From the NCBI GenBank assembly GCA_045578665.1, contig JAZNKR010000114.1, forward strand, positions 1 through 18,733: DNA of 18,733 bases, read 5' to 3'. Positions 1-8,008 of this stretch are shown in pieces. The position numbers were made by a program, and so were the translations under genes. Numbering within the stretch: the first letter of the stretch is position 1; every line of letters begins with the position of its first letter. This stretch comes from HGM04593 sp045578665. GTDB taxonomy: Bacteria; Bacteroidota; Bacteroidia; Bacteroidales; Bacteroidaceae. The notes beneath the pieces are model-generated. The model was not told where the DNA came from. It was given only the letters and a program-made list of their open reading frames with translations, and made no database searches.

Positions 1-16
1 TTTATTTTTGCATCTT

Positions 17-276
17 TTTGATATTCGTTCTGTTGCGATGCCCGCATCGCGCCTTTACAAATATCAAAAATCTACTAAAAATAAAACTCAAAATCGCCTC
101 GAAAGTTGCGGTTAAACGAGCGCAATGTGAACTTGTTCACAAATTGCATAGCGAGTGAAAGCAACTTCAATAGCGTTAACTAATTTATAGAACCACCCTT
201 AACGTAAATCCGATATAAGAGCATTATCGGCGTTCTGTCGCGTCCTAAAAATCAAATTTAGGACGCGACATTTTTT
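17..276 (+). ncRNA. Candidate small non-coding transcript ending in a strong terminator
   Basis: A TAnnTTTG-like -7 box (TATTTTTG) lies at 3-10, which would start transcription near 17; any -33 box would fall outside the window. The only strong stop signal downstream is the terminator at 236-276. Between them there is no substantial open frame, only a 25-codon ORF from the ATG at 38 to the TAA at 113-115. Several foldable segments are visible: a 7-bp hairpin 35-41/44-50 (GCGATGC/GCATCGC), and a bulged stem 122-131/136-147 enclosed by AGTTGC at 104-109 and GCAACT at 161-166. I infer a structured RNA of about 260 nt. It could equally be the 3' UTR of a gene to the left of the window, or degraded intergenic DNA. 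No RNA family was recognised. Confidence 0.25.
236..276 (+). terminator. Strong intrinsic terminator, no gene visible upstream
   Basis: A perfect 14-bp inverted repeat (236-249 and 257-270; TGTCGCGTCCTAAA and its complement) with a 7-nt loop is followed directly by six T residues. The T-run is only on the plus-strand side, so it terminates rightward transcription. No protein gene lies before it inside the window, which is why a small RNA or a leftward upstream gene is suspected. Confidence 0.8.
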
Positions 277-377
277 ATCCCATAAATGCGAGCCCAAGTT
301 TCGGTCGCTCGCCTTTGCAAATGGAAGGTTCCACTGATTTAGATTCAGAACAAAAAAAGAAACTTTTCATCACAAAA

Positions 378-409
378 GTTGTTCCTTTTATAGAAAAAGA
401 ATATTTTTG
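378..409 (+). promoter_or_regulatory. Promoter of the small outer-membrane barrel gene
   Basis: TATTTTTG at 402-409 matches the Bacteroidetes primary-sigma -7 consensus TAnnTTTG. GTTG at 378-381 lies 20 nt upstream as an approximate -33 box (consensus TTTG). This predicts a start near 416 and a leader of about 35 nt before the ATG at 451. The leader is A-rich, as is common in this phylum where Shine-Dalgarno sites are weak. Confidence 0.6.
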
Positions 410-450
410 TGAAAATTTAAACAATTCTTAATCCATAAAAAAGAAAAACT

Positions 451-1071
451 ATGAAAAGAATTTTCGGAATACTTTTTGTGATGAGTATGCTTTTTGCAAT
501 TCCGGCACAGGCACAGTTCAAGTTCGGTATCAAGGCGGGTACCAACCTCACCGAGACTCCCAGCGACCTCAAGAGCATTGATGCCGATGGAGTTACTGGT
601 TTCTTTGTAGGTCCCATGGCAAAGTTCACAATCCCCGTAATCGGGTTGGGACTCGAAGCCGATGTACTCTACTCTCGCACAGGTTCAGAGATTGAAGGCG
701 AAAAGATAAACAAGAACAGTATCGAAATCCCCGTTTACCTTCGCTACGACTTCGCACTTCCCATTGTAAGCAAGGTGGCAGTACCCTTCATTGCAGTAGG
801 TCCCCAGTTCGGATTTGCATTCGGCTCAACAAAAGAGGAGTTGGAGATCAACAACATCAAGACAAAATACCAGTTCAAGAAGAGCAACATCAGCCTCAAC
901 TTAGGTGCAGGTGCTATCTTCCTGAGCAAGATACAGTTGCATGTAAACTACAACATCGCACTCGGCAAGACCAGCGAATTGTCTGAGTTCTCAGGTGTAG
1001 CAGGCGCACTTGGCGATGTGGTTGATTCAAAGACAAATACATGGCAGATTTCAGCCGCATATCTTTTCTAA
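451..1071 (+). CDS. PorT-like outer-membrane beta-barrel protein
   Basis: A 206-aa protein with a clear signal peptide (MKRIFGILFVMSMLFAIPAQAQ, cleaved near residue 20-22). It continues with alternating hydrophobic/polar stretches typical of a small barrel: an opening FKFGIKAGTN strand, repeated G-x-aromatic turns, and the C-terminal end ISAAYLF finishing in Phe. This is the layout of the Bacteroidetes OMP_b-brl_2/PorT-like family, usually about 180-230 aa and predicted to have eight strands. No ligand or partner can be read from the sequence, and PorT itself (a T9SS component) should not be assumed. The gene is monocistronic: it has its own promoter (378-409) and its own terminator (1095-1128). 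The start is well supported by the signal peptide. Confidence 0.85.
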   Translation: MKRIFGILFVMSMLFAIPAQAQFKFGIKAGTNLTETPSDLKSIDADGVTGFFVGPMAKFTIPVIGLGLEADVLYSRTGSEIEGEKINKNSIEIPVYLRYDFALPIVSKVAVPFIAVGPQFGFAFGSTKEELEINNIKTKYQFKKSNISLNLGAGAIFLSKIQLHVNYNIALGKTSELSEFSGVAGALGDVVDSKTNTWQISAAYLF

Positions 1072-1094
1072 GAAGGATATAGCATACGTAACAG

Positions 1095-1128
1095 AAGGTC
1101 GTACCCCAAAAAGGTACGACCTTTTTTA
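1095..1128 (+). terminator. Intrinsic terminator after the small barrel gene
   Basis: A perfect 11-bp inverted repeat (1095-1105 AAGGTCGTACC; 1113-1123 complement) with a 7-nt loop runs into a T-rich tail (TTTTATT), 23 nt after the stop codon at 1071. It separates the barrel gene from the downstream transporter operon. Confidence 0.85.
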
Positions 1129-1206
1129 TTGTCGTCTGAATTTATATTTTATTTCGGAACAGCCCAAATTAAACACATTTTTTTAGGCTGTTTGCAGATT
1201 ATAAGT

Positions 1207-1214
1207 TAACTTCG
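1207..1214 (+). promoter_or_regulatory. Possible -7 box for the transporter-porin operon
   Basis: TAACTTCG has one mismatch to TAnnTTTG and would start transcription near 1221, some 45 nt before the ATG at 1267. No good TTTG box sits 19-21 nt upstream; the nearest is a T-rich stretch at 1181-1186. The call rests mainly on the need for a promoter between the terminator at 1095-1128 and the operon. Confidence 0.3.
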
Positions 1215-1266
1215 CACTCTACAAGGCTATGCCTTGAGAAGAAGAGAGAAAAACAAACAATCATAT

Positions 1267-2724
1267 ATGACATTAAAAAGGATTCTTGCATTTCTCAGAA
1301 GGAGAGATGTAATCAAGACAATTATCGTGGTGCTCATTTCACTGCTCATCTGGTGGATGCCCACAAGTGTATTCGGAATAGAGGGGCTTACGACACTCCA
1401 GCACCGTGTGATAGCAATCTTTGTTTTTGCAGCCCTCATGTGGATAACAGAGACTGTACCCGCATGGGTAACATCGGTACTCATCATAGTGGTGATGCTA
1501 CTCACAGTCTCCAACAGCGGCATCACTCCCCTTGTCAACTACATTCCAAAAGAGGAACTTGTAAGCTACAAGTCAATTATGTACACCTTCGCCGACCAGA
1601 CAGTGATGCTCTTCCTCGGAGGATTTGTGCTCGCAATCGTAGCCTCGAAATACGGTGTCGACGTTACGCTTGCACGCGCATTGCTGAAGCCTTTCGGTAC
1701 ACGTCCGAGCACTGTGTTGCTGGGCTTCCTTATGGTAACAGCATTCTTCTCCATGTTCGTAAGTAACACAGCGACCGCAGCAATGATGCTTGCTTTCCTT
1801 ACTCCGGTGCTCAAGATGCTTCCCCCCGACGGCGGCGGACGAATCTCACTTGCACTTGCAATCCCCATCGGTGCCAATATCGGCGGTATTGCAACCCCCA
1901 TCGGCACACCTCCCAACGGCATTGCGCTCGGCTATCTTAACGATGTCGAGGGTCTGAACATGGGAATAACATTCGGTCAGTGGTTCATGGTGATGTTCCC
2001 CTTGATGGTAACCATCGTTGTGATTGCATGGTTTATACTGAAGACTATGTATCCCTTCAAGGCAAAAGAGATTAAACTCGAAATCAAGGGTGGTGCACGC
2101 AACAACTGGCGTACCAACCTTATATATATAACATTTGCAATAACAATAGCTCTGTGGATGCTCGAAAAGCTTGTAGGAATGAATGCATATGTAGTTGCAC
2201 TTATCCCCGTAGGAGTGTTCTGTGCAGCAGGTATCTTTACCACCGACGATATCAAGGAGATAGAGTGGAGCGTGCTGTGGATGGTAGCCGGAGGATTCGC
2301 CCTCGGCGTGGGCATGGACAAGACCGGTCTTGCCAAGACTCTTGTAGAGGCAATCCCCTTCAACGAATGGCCTGTAATAGCTGTAATCATCGGTAGCGGA
2401 CTTCTCTGCTGGGTACTGTCTACGTTCATCTCAAACTCGGCGGCAACGGCGCTTATGGTGCCCATTCTCGCTGCTGTCGGTAAGGGCATGGGCCCCTTGC
2501 TCGACGAGACCGGCGGCATCGGTACACTGCTCATAGGTATTGCCCTTTCGGCATCGTTTGCAATGGCTCTGCCTGTAAGTACCCCTCCCAATGCCATTGC
2601 CTATTCTACCGGACTTGTTACTTCGTCGCAGATGGCGCGTGCCGGAATTATAATGGGCGTAGTATCAATAATTCTCGGATATACGCTGCTCTTCTTCCTC
2701 GGCAGCATAGGATATTTTGCATAA
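1267..2724 (+). CDS. SLC13/DASS-family anion:sodium symporter
   Basis: Inner-membrane transporter of the divalent anion:Na+ symporter family, which imports dicarboxylates (succinate, malate, fumarate), citrate or sulfate with sodium. The 485-aa protein is very hydrophobic and shows the inverted-repeat layout of the family. Repeat 1 has the SNT motif (166-168, in FVSNTATAAM) with GTPPN (213-217). Repeat 2 has SNS (389-391, in FISNSAATAL) with STPPN (438-442). These loops form the Na+ and substrate sites. The frame is open from a TTG at 1234, but the ATG at 1267 gives the usual short basic N-terminus (MTLKRILAFLRRR) and is preferred. The porin-like gene follows after 24 nt, so the two are probably co-transcribed. 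Substrate cannot be fixed from sequence: dicarboxylate is the default guess, sulfate the main alternative. Confidence 0.9.
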   Translation: MTLKRILAFLRRRDVIKTIIVVLISLLIWWMPTSVFGIEGLTTLQHRVIAIFVFAALMWITETVPAWVTSVLIIVVMLLTVSNSGITPLVNYIPKEELVSYKSIMYTFADQTVMLFLGGFVLAIVASKYGVDVTLARALLKPFGTRPSTVLLGFLMVTAFFSMFVSNTATAAMMLAFLTPVLKMLPPDGGGRISLALAIPIGANIGGIATPIGTPPNGIALGYLNDVEGLNMGITFGQWFMVMFPLMVTIVVIAWFILKTMYPFKAKEIKLEIKGGARNNWRTNLIYITFAITIALWMLEKLVGMNAYVVALIPVGVFCAAGIFTTDDIKEIEWSVLWMVAGGFALGVGMDKTGLAKTLVEAIPFNEWPVIAVIIGSGLLCWVLSTFISNSAATALMVPILAAVGKGMGPLLDETGGIGTLLIGIALSASFAMALPVSTPPNAIAYSTGLVTSSQMARAGIIMGVVSIILGYTLLFFLGSIGYFA

Positions 2725-2748
2725 ACAATAAATAAAAAGATAACGACA

Positions 2749-4008
2749 ATGAAAAAGTCTATTCTGACAATTGCCGCATTGTGCCTTGCGCTCTGCGGAT
2801 TCGCGCAGGAGAAGAAGATAACCTTCAAGCCTTACGGCTTTGTGCGCAACTACGCTTGCTTCGATTCACGCGACAATCTCAGCAGCAACAGCGACCAGTT
2901 CAACATGATTCCCAAAGACGAAGCCCTCAACGGCTACGGCGACGACCTTAATGCTAAGGCCGACATTCTGCTGCTGAGCATCACCACACGTCTGGGACTC
3001 AACATCACCGGTCCCGAATTTCTCGGTGCAAAGACCTCGGCAAAGATTGAATCGGACTTTGCAGGCTTCGGCACAAGCAACACCGTGCTCCGCATACGTC
3101 AGGCATATGCCAAGATGGATTGGGAGAAGGATAATCTGCTCGTAGGTCAGGCATGGCACCCCATGATGGGCGACATGATGCCCGATGTGTTCAGCCTTGC
3201 TACAGGAGCGCCCTTCACACCCTTCAGCCGCTCTCCTCAGGTGCGTTACAACCGCATTGCAGGCAACTTTACATTGACTGCTACTGCGCTCTATCAGTTC
3301 CAGTATCTTTCATACGGCCCCAATGCCAACAATCTCGAAAGTTCTACTACCTCGATAGATTTTGCCCGCAAGGCACTTATCCCCGAACTATACTTCCAGG
3401 CAATGTATAAGAACGACGGATTCATGGCAGGTGCCGGCATCGACATCCTCACACTGAAGCCCCGTACTGAGTACACCGACGACAAAGGCGAGAGGATGCT
3501 TTCTGACGAGCTTCTTACAAGCTTCACCCCCACAGCCTTCTTCTCTTACAAAGAGAGCAACTGGGGCATCAAAGGTCGCGTTACATACGCACAGAACGCA
3601 TCGCACCTGAACATGCTCAGCGGATATGGCGTCACCAAGCAAAATGCCGACGGCGAAGTGGAATATGGCAGCCTCAGCAGCGTAACAGCATGGTTGGACG
3701 TAACCTACAAACAGCAGTTGAAGAAGGGCACACTCACCTATTGCCTCTTCGGCGGATATGGCAAGAACCTCGGTTGCGAGGACGATTTTGTAAGCCCCTC
3801 GATGATGTATGTACGCGGTTACAAGAACATCGACAATTTCTGGCGAGTATCTCCCAGCGTCCTCTACACCCACAATGCCATGCAGATAGGTCTTGAGTAT
3901 GAGCCCACAACTGTAGGATACGGCACAATGAAGGCCGACGGCAGCGTAGACAAAGAACGCTCGGTTACAAACCACAGAATATGTGCACTGCTGAAGTATA
4001 ACTTCTAA
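2749..4008 (+). CDS. Outer-membrane porin-like protein (DcaP-like?) paired with the symporter
   Basis: A 419-aa protein with a signal peptide (MKKSILTIAALCLALCGFAQ), followed by a mature chain rich in amphipathic beta strands and Gly/aromatic turns, ending in ALLKYNF with the terminal Phe expected of an outer-membrane barrel. Early sequence such as FKPYGFVRNYACFDSRDN, then IESDFAG, LRIRQAYAKMDW and LLVGQAWHPM, resembles the DcaP-type/anion-selective porins. In those, an acidic and aromatic segment is followed by R-x-R-x-A-Y and G-Q motifs. DcaP of Acinetobacter is a dicarboxylate porin, which would suit the symporter gene 24 nt upstream. I infer a paired outer- and inner-membrane uptake route. 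The family assignment is from pattern memory and is less certain than the barrel call. Transcription probably ends at the bidirectional terminator 4036-4067. Confidence 0.75.
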   Translation: MKKSILTIAALCLALCGFAQEKKITFKPYGFVRNYACFDSRDNLSSNSDQFNMIPKDEALNGYGDDLNAKADILLLSITTRLGLNITGPEFLGAKTSAKIESDFAGFGTSNTVLRIRQAYAKMDWEKDNLLVGQAWHPMMGDMMPDVFSLATGAPFTPFSRSPQVRYNRIAGNFTLTATALYQFQYLSYGPNANNLESSTTSIDFARKALIPELYFQAMYKNDGFMAGAGIDILTLKPRTEYTDDKGERMLSDELLTSFTPTAFFSYKESNWGIKGRVTYAQNASHLNMLSGYGVTKQNADGEVEYGSLSSVTAWLDVTYKQQLKKGTLTYCLFGGYGKNLGCEDDFVSPSMMYVRGYKNIDNFWRVSPSVLYTHNAMQIGLEYEPTTVGYGTMKADGSVDKERSVTNHRICALLKYNF

Positions 4009-4035
4009 ACAGAGGTTAGACACCAACATCCAATA

Positions 4036-4067
4036 AAAACGGACTGCGCCGTGGCGCAGTCCGTTTT
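4036..4067. terminator. Bidirectional terminator between the porin gene and the defence operon
   Basis: A perfect 15-bp inverted repeat (4036-4050 and 4053-4067; core GGACTGCGCC) is separated by GT. The A-run on the left and TTTT on the right give a U-tract in both directions. It lies 27 nt after the porin stop and 45 nt beyond the stop of the last defence gene, so it can end both convergent transcripts. A near-identical hairpin recurs at 15732-15775 as part of a longer direct repeat. Confidence 0.85.
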
Positions 4068-4099
4068 ATGTTTAACCAAAAGCTATATTATATTACGGT
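4036..4099 (+). repeat. Left copy of the ~64-70 bp direct repeat bounding the defence operon
   Basis: Positions 4036-4099 match 15738-15807 in the same orientation. There are three mismatches in 64 aligned bases (GT against AC in the hairpin loop, one A/C at 4079) and one 6-nt gap (CTTACC, present only on the right at 15794-15799). The match covers the terminator hairpin, then ATGTTTAACC, AGCTATATTAT and ATTACGGT. In the right copy the last part is the end of the T9SS gene, including its stop codon. In the left copy it is non-coding and lies 13 nt from the stop codon of the Res-like gene. This is the signature of a duplicated insertion site or of recombination between gene ends. Confidence 0.8.
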
Positions 4100-4112
4100 C
4101 CGGTTGCTGGAT

Positions 4113-7100
4113 TCAACTATTTACAAATCTTTTGAACAGAGTATCGATATATTTCTCATCCTCGTCAAACAACACATGGTTTTCGGCAAACTCAAGGCGC
4201 GTTCCCCAGAAATTAACGTTTTGATATGTTGTGTTGGAGAGAATATAACTATCGAGAGTTATATCTGCATCATGAAGCGTTGGTTCCACGTCTTCCTTCA
4301 GCGTCTTGTAAAGTTGAATCTTCGGGTCTTGCAACCCCTTTAGGTGATGAATACCTTTCGGGTCGATGAATGTTACATGTTGTTTTCGTCCATTGTTCAC
4401 CCAAAGAATGAAGTCGGGATAGAATCCACTTGCTTCGAAGAAGCCAATGCCTTTACGACTCTCATTCCTGAGAAGGTATATTTCCTTACCTGCAAGCATT
4501 CCATTCCTATTGTCGTCAAAGAACTTCCTTACATCTGATACGAATCGCTTTTCTCCAGGGTTAAGAGCTACCGGAGAAATCTTTATCAAAGGTTCGTTGG
4601 TATCTTTATCCTCCAGCTGCTTCTTACCATTAGCATCTTTATCTTGTAGGCAAAGCAAAGGATAGAAAAGATGCTGGTCGAAACGGAGTGATGTAATCCA
4701 AGGTCCATAGATAGTGAAATCTCGTTCCAAGTTGCCTGACAATATCTGCTCACGCAGTTCGTGCAGTTTGTTTATCCATTCCTGCATGTCATTGCGGACT
4801 TCCACAGTGTATTCCTCAAAGAAATTCGGATCGTTTGGCGACAAATATACCGTCTCCATATACTTTGATTCCCATTTTCCTTTGCTCATCTTGTAGGCAC
4901 GGTCAATGTATGCCCGTAGCAAAGCTATGGTTATCTCCTCCCATCGAGCCACATCCCTTCCGAAGTCTTTTGGCTTGAGGTCGTCTTCTTGAATGAACAG
5001 TTCATACCAGTCTGGTTCTTTCATCAAGCGTTGTAGTATTTCCATGCTTATTCCCATGTTCCACCAGCTACGCTCATTTTTCATCTGTTCAATGGCAAAG
5101 AATATCTTGTTCCAATTGAGCAGCGCAAGATGATTGGGTCGCAACTTGCCCTTAGGCATTACAGCACCTTCCTCTACACCGGCCTTTTTACTCCACAAGG
5201 CATCTACCTTTGGCAACCAGTCTACCTTGACGTGTACTTTATCAATACATTCTTCGGGATGCACCACGACCGCTTTCTTGAAGTCGCAGCCTTCTTTCAG
5301 GCGAACCACTTTCAGTTTTGTCTCACCAAGCAAGTTGACGGTTGGAATCTTCACTTCTGTATAGGCCTCTTCATTGGCAGGAAGTCCCTCATCTTCCAAA
5401 TACTTTCGGAAGGTATCCATATAGTCTGCCCTTACACCAAATATATTCAGCGTTTCTATCTCCCGCAATCCCTTTGGCAGATAGCCAGGGTTATAGCTAC
5501 TATCAAGAGCCGTACTTCGTTTCAAAGAATACTTATAGCCTTTCAAACGCACACCGCGTCCAAAGAGCTGAATGATTTCTGAACCCTCACTGCGTCCAAC
5601 GTTCATCAGCCCCATAGCACTGACACGCCAGCTACTCCATCCTTCGCTGAACTTCTTGGAACCTATAAGAATGTTGATGGGGGAGTCATTATCGTTGATG
5701 TGAGAAAACAGGGATTTGTTGCCAAACTCGCGTGTCTCGCAATTCAAGTCGTTTGATTCACATAGTTTTATAAGCGTATCGCTGTCGCCCACATTTATAA
5801 CTCCAAAATGGGGATTGTTCCCTACGCGCAGACCTATTTCGCCGTCACCACCTTTCTGCTTATCTATATACAGATTGGCATTTAGTACATTGCAGTGGAA
5901 CAGCCTTTCTATGATCTTACGATATGTTTGGGCGGCGAAAGCATCTTCTTCATCAGGCTTCAATCCTTGTTTTGTCAACAAGAAATTGTTTGCAAACAAC
6001 GAATATCCACGTGAATTCTTGATCCCATCATTAGGGTTAAGCAATCGTTTGATGTAGCCGCTAAACTCCTGTGGATGGTCGATGAATGCCTGCAAGAATA
6101 ACAATATTTTCACCACATCGCTCACCTTACGTCCTCCTTCAGTACGCACGGCATTTACAGAACTACCCACGAAAATACCCAATGGACGCTCGATAAGGAA
6201 CTTGTTTTTAATACTCGAATTGTCATCGAATGCCAGTGTCTGCTCATAGAGGCACAGCAGATAGGCTGTCAGGTACATATTCAGCAGTTCCTCATTCTCT
6301 ACCGTCGCCATATTCATGATACGATAGTCCTTGCCATAACCATCATTGTAGAAATAGCGGTAACTATAGTCAAAAAGTGTAGCTTTACCATACTCCTCCA
6401 ACAATGCCGTGCGATTAGTTCCGGTTTGGGCAGCAATAGCCTGTCCGAAGGTTGCCGAGTATTCAAACGAGAAACCCTCCTGAGTCAGTTTGTTTCTATA
6501 GCCTTTCCATACTTCGCCACCGCTGCCTTTATGTCCTTCGTCAACAAGAACCAGATTGTTGCCCTCAAAACTATCCACTGCTACCGTCTTGTTTCCATCC
6601 TTTTCATCCAGTTTGTTGATGTCAATCACATCAATGGATTGACCTTCAAAGAAGCTGCCACGGCTCTGCTTAGTAAAGAACTGTGCGTCAAAGTTTGACT
6701 TTTGCAGTTCTTCAATATGCTGTTTAGACAAGCCCTCGTTAGGCGTCAGAATCATGATACGGTTCAACTTCTTGGCTTTGTGTCTCTCTGCATAATGCAG
6801 ATACTGTTTGATATTCACATGCATCATCAGTGTTTTACCCGAACCTGTTGCAGCCCAAAACGCCACCTTGTTCAAGTCGTCCTCTGTGAACATTGGCATG
6901 TCGTGCCATGTTTCGGTGCGTTGGTTGAAGTCATGCACCAAAAACGTATTGATGTCATTGAGCAACCTCTGTTTGTCCGAGAAAAAGCGGTCGAGATAAA
7001 TTTCTGTGAAGAGCAGAGCCAGATACTGGTAATACTTCCACGTTATCTTTTCTTCTCGCCGTTCGTTTATCTCCTTTGTATGTTTCACTATGTTGCGATC

Positions 7101-7343
7101 ATACTCATAGAGCTTTTCCTCCTTGATCTCATTGTCATACATGTGCATCTTCAGTGCATAGAAAATGCGCGAAGTACCTTCATCGTCCACACCTTCCAGT
7201 GCCGGGTCCTTCAGGTCTTGGCTCAAAGCCTCCAAGTCCTTGCACCCCAGCAGACGCAAGATGTATTTATGCAATACCAGTGCTTCTTGCAGGCGTGCCG
7301 GTCTTGTTGTTTGTCTTCTTCCTCTTGGCATAAGATTTACCAA
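4113..7343 (-). CDS. DEAD/DEAH helicase-nuclease, type III restriction Res-like
   Basis: A 1076-aa protein, last gene of the operon. SF2 helicase motifs are in order: Walker A ATGSGKT (165-171), DEGH in LVLVDEGHKG (268-271), SAT in EYSATFG (296-298), and motifs V-VI SEGWSSW and QLFGRGVRLKG (about 566-602). Near the C-terminus PD (976-977) and DPK (994-996, in TFIDPKG) form a PD-(D/E)XK-like nuclease site. This is the layout of type III Res subunits, which translocate or signal along DNA and cut when two unmethylated sites meet. The protein is somewhat longer than the classical ~970-aa Res. The start overlaps the stop of the Cys-rich gene by 7 nt, implying translational coupling; an internal ATG four codons later is an alternative start. 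The expected partner is the Mod-like methyltransferase, unusually separated from it by two genes. Confidence 0.85.
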   Translation of the reverse strand: MVNLMPRGRRQTTRPARLQEALVLHKYILRLLGCKDLEALSQDLKDPALEGVDDEGTSRIFYALKMHMYDNEIKEEKLYEYDRNIVKHTKEINERREEKITWKYYQYLALLFTEIYLDRFFSDKQRLLNDINTFLVHDFNQRTETWHDMPMFTEDDLNKVAFWAATGSGKTLMMHVNIKQYLHYAERHKAKKLNRIMILTPNEGLSKQHIEELQKSNFDAQFFTKQSRGSFFEGQSIDVIDINKLDEKDGNKTVAVDSFEGNNLVLVDEGHKGSGGEVWKGYRNKLTQEGFSFEYSATFGQAIAAQTGTNRTALLEEYGKATLFDYSYRYFYNDGYGKDYRIMNMATVENEELLNMYLTAYLLCLYEQTLAFDDNSSIKNKFLIERPLGIFVGSSVNAVRTEGGRKVSDVVKILLFLQAFIDHPQEFSGYIKRLLNPNDGIKNSRGYSLFANNFLLTKQGLKPDEEDAFAAQTYRKIIERLFHCNVLNANLYIDKQKGGDGEIGLRVGNNPHFGVINVGDSDTLIKLCESNDLNCETREFGNKSLFSHINDNDSPINILIGSKKFSEGWSSWRVSAMGLMNVGRSEGSEIIQLFGRGVRLKGYKYSLKRSTALDSSYNPGYLPKGLREIETLNIFGVRADYMDTFRKYLEDEGLPANEEAYTEVKIPTVNLLGETKLKVVRLKEGCDFKKAVVVHPEECIDKVHVKVDWLPKVDALWSKKAGVEEGAVMPKGKLRPNHLALLNWNKIFFAIEQMKNERSWWNMGISMEILQRLMKEPDWYELFIQEDDLKPKDFGRDVARWEEITIALLRAYIDRAYKMSKGKWESKYMETVYLSPNDPNFFEEYTVEVRNDMQEWINKLHELREQILSGNLERDFTIYGPWITSLRFDQHLFYPLLCLQDKDANGKKQLEDKDTNEPLIKISPVALNPGEKRFVSDVRKFFDDNRNGMLAGKEIYLLRNESRKGIGFFEASGFYPDFILWVNNGRKQHVTFIDPKGIHHLKGLQDPKIQLYKTLKEDVEPTLHDADITLDSYILSNTTYQNVNFWGTRLEFAENHVLFDEDEKYIDTLFKRFVNS

Positions 7344-8008
7344 TTATATTCGGTTGGATATTTTACTTGCATGAAGGTGAAGTCATGCCCTACCTTTTGA
7401 TGATGTGTCGTAGTGATTTTAGCCATATTAGAGACGGTGCTGCCGAATACCTGAACATTCGAACGCGCATTTCCACGAGTTGCCATTACCGGTACGTCCG
7501 GTACATCATAGTCGCGCCATGCAAACAGGCAAACCTTTTCATGATAAGTCAGCAAATTGACAGCCGTTACATCCTGCTTGATAAGCGCATCTATTGACCG
7601 CTCCATTTGTTGACGTGCTTTGGCCCTCTTCCCTTGAGGATATTTGCCGCTATTTGGGTCAACAAATGCTTCTGAATAGCAACAGAGGTCGCAGAATACA
7701 ATTTTTCTCCGTTGCATGCCACTATCCGTCATTATCAAATCACACCGTTCACCAAAACCTTGACCATACTGTGCAATATATTGCTCATACGATACCAATG
7801 CTATTTCCTCGCCGTTATTGTTCACCTTTAGTATTTCATGATTACAACCTTTTCGGTTTGCTCGTTGTGGATTTGCCTGACAAGGACCACACGCATTTTG
7901 GTCTGATACAGAAAAAGGGGCATTATGCCTAACGACGGGAACGTGGATGCTGGCAGGGTCAACTCCATATTCGGCAGGAAAAATTTGACCTAAAATGTTT
8001 TCTATCAT
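7337..8008 (-). CDS. Cys-rich protein of unknown function in the defence operon
   Basis: A 223-aa protein that I cannot assign to a named family. The N-terminal half has CGPC (40-43) and a third Cys in KGCNHE (55), possibly a metal site. It continues with RCDLIM (88-93), then KIVFCDLCCYSE (102-113), and a basic helix with GKRAKARQQMERSIDAL. The pattern of an Asp, a beta strand ending FxDLxx, and a following basic helix resembles the core of small PD-(D/E)XK-like nucleases. However, the catalytic Lys position is Cys (109), so activity is doubtful. The C-terminal part is rich in V/T and His (THHQK). The start codon shares a 4-nt overlap with the ATPase stop and the end overlaps the Res-like start by 7 nt, so all three are probably made in fixed proportion. 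It is a likely effector or adaptor of the ATPase. Confidence 0.75.
   Translation of the reverse strand: MIENILGQIFPAEYGVDPASIHVPVVRHNAPFSVSDQNACGPCQANPQRANRKGCNHEILKVNNNGEEIALVSYEQYIAQYGQGFGERCDLIMTDSGMQRRKIVFCDLCCYSEAFVDPNSGKYPQGKRAKARQQMERSIDALIKQDVTAVNLLTYHEKVCLFAWRDYDVPDVPVMATRGNARSNVQVFGSTVSNMAKITTTHHQKVGHDFTFMQVKYPTEYNW

Noticed and set aside
3388..4029. 213-codon minus-strand open frame opposite the porin gene
   Set aside because: The opposite strand has a signal peptide and a barrel with terminal Phe. This frame is its complement, with no domain, and runs into the terminator region without a promoter.
6702..7400. 232-codon plus-strand open frame
   Set aside because: It lies antisense to the motif-bearing Res-like gene. 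Its Cys/Phe/Leu-rich translation has no domain and is the usual shadow of a real gene.
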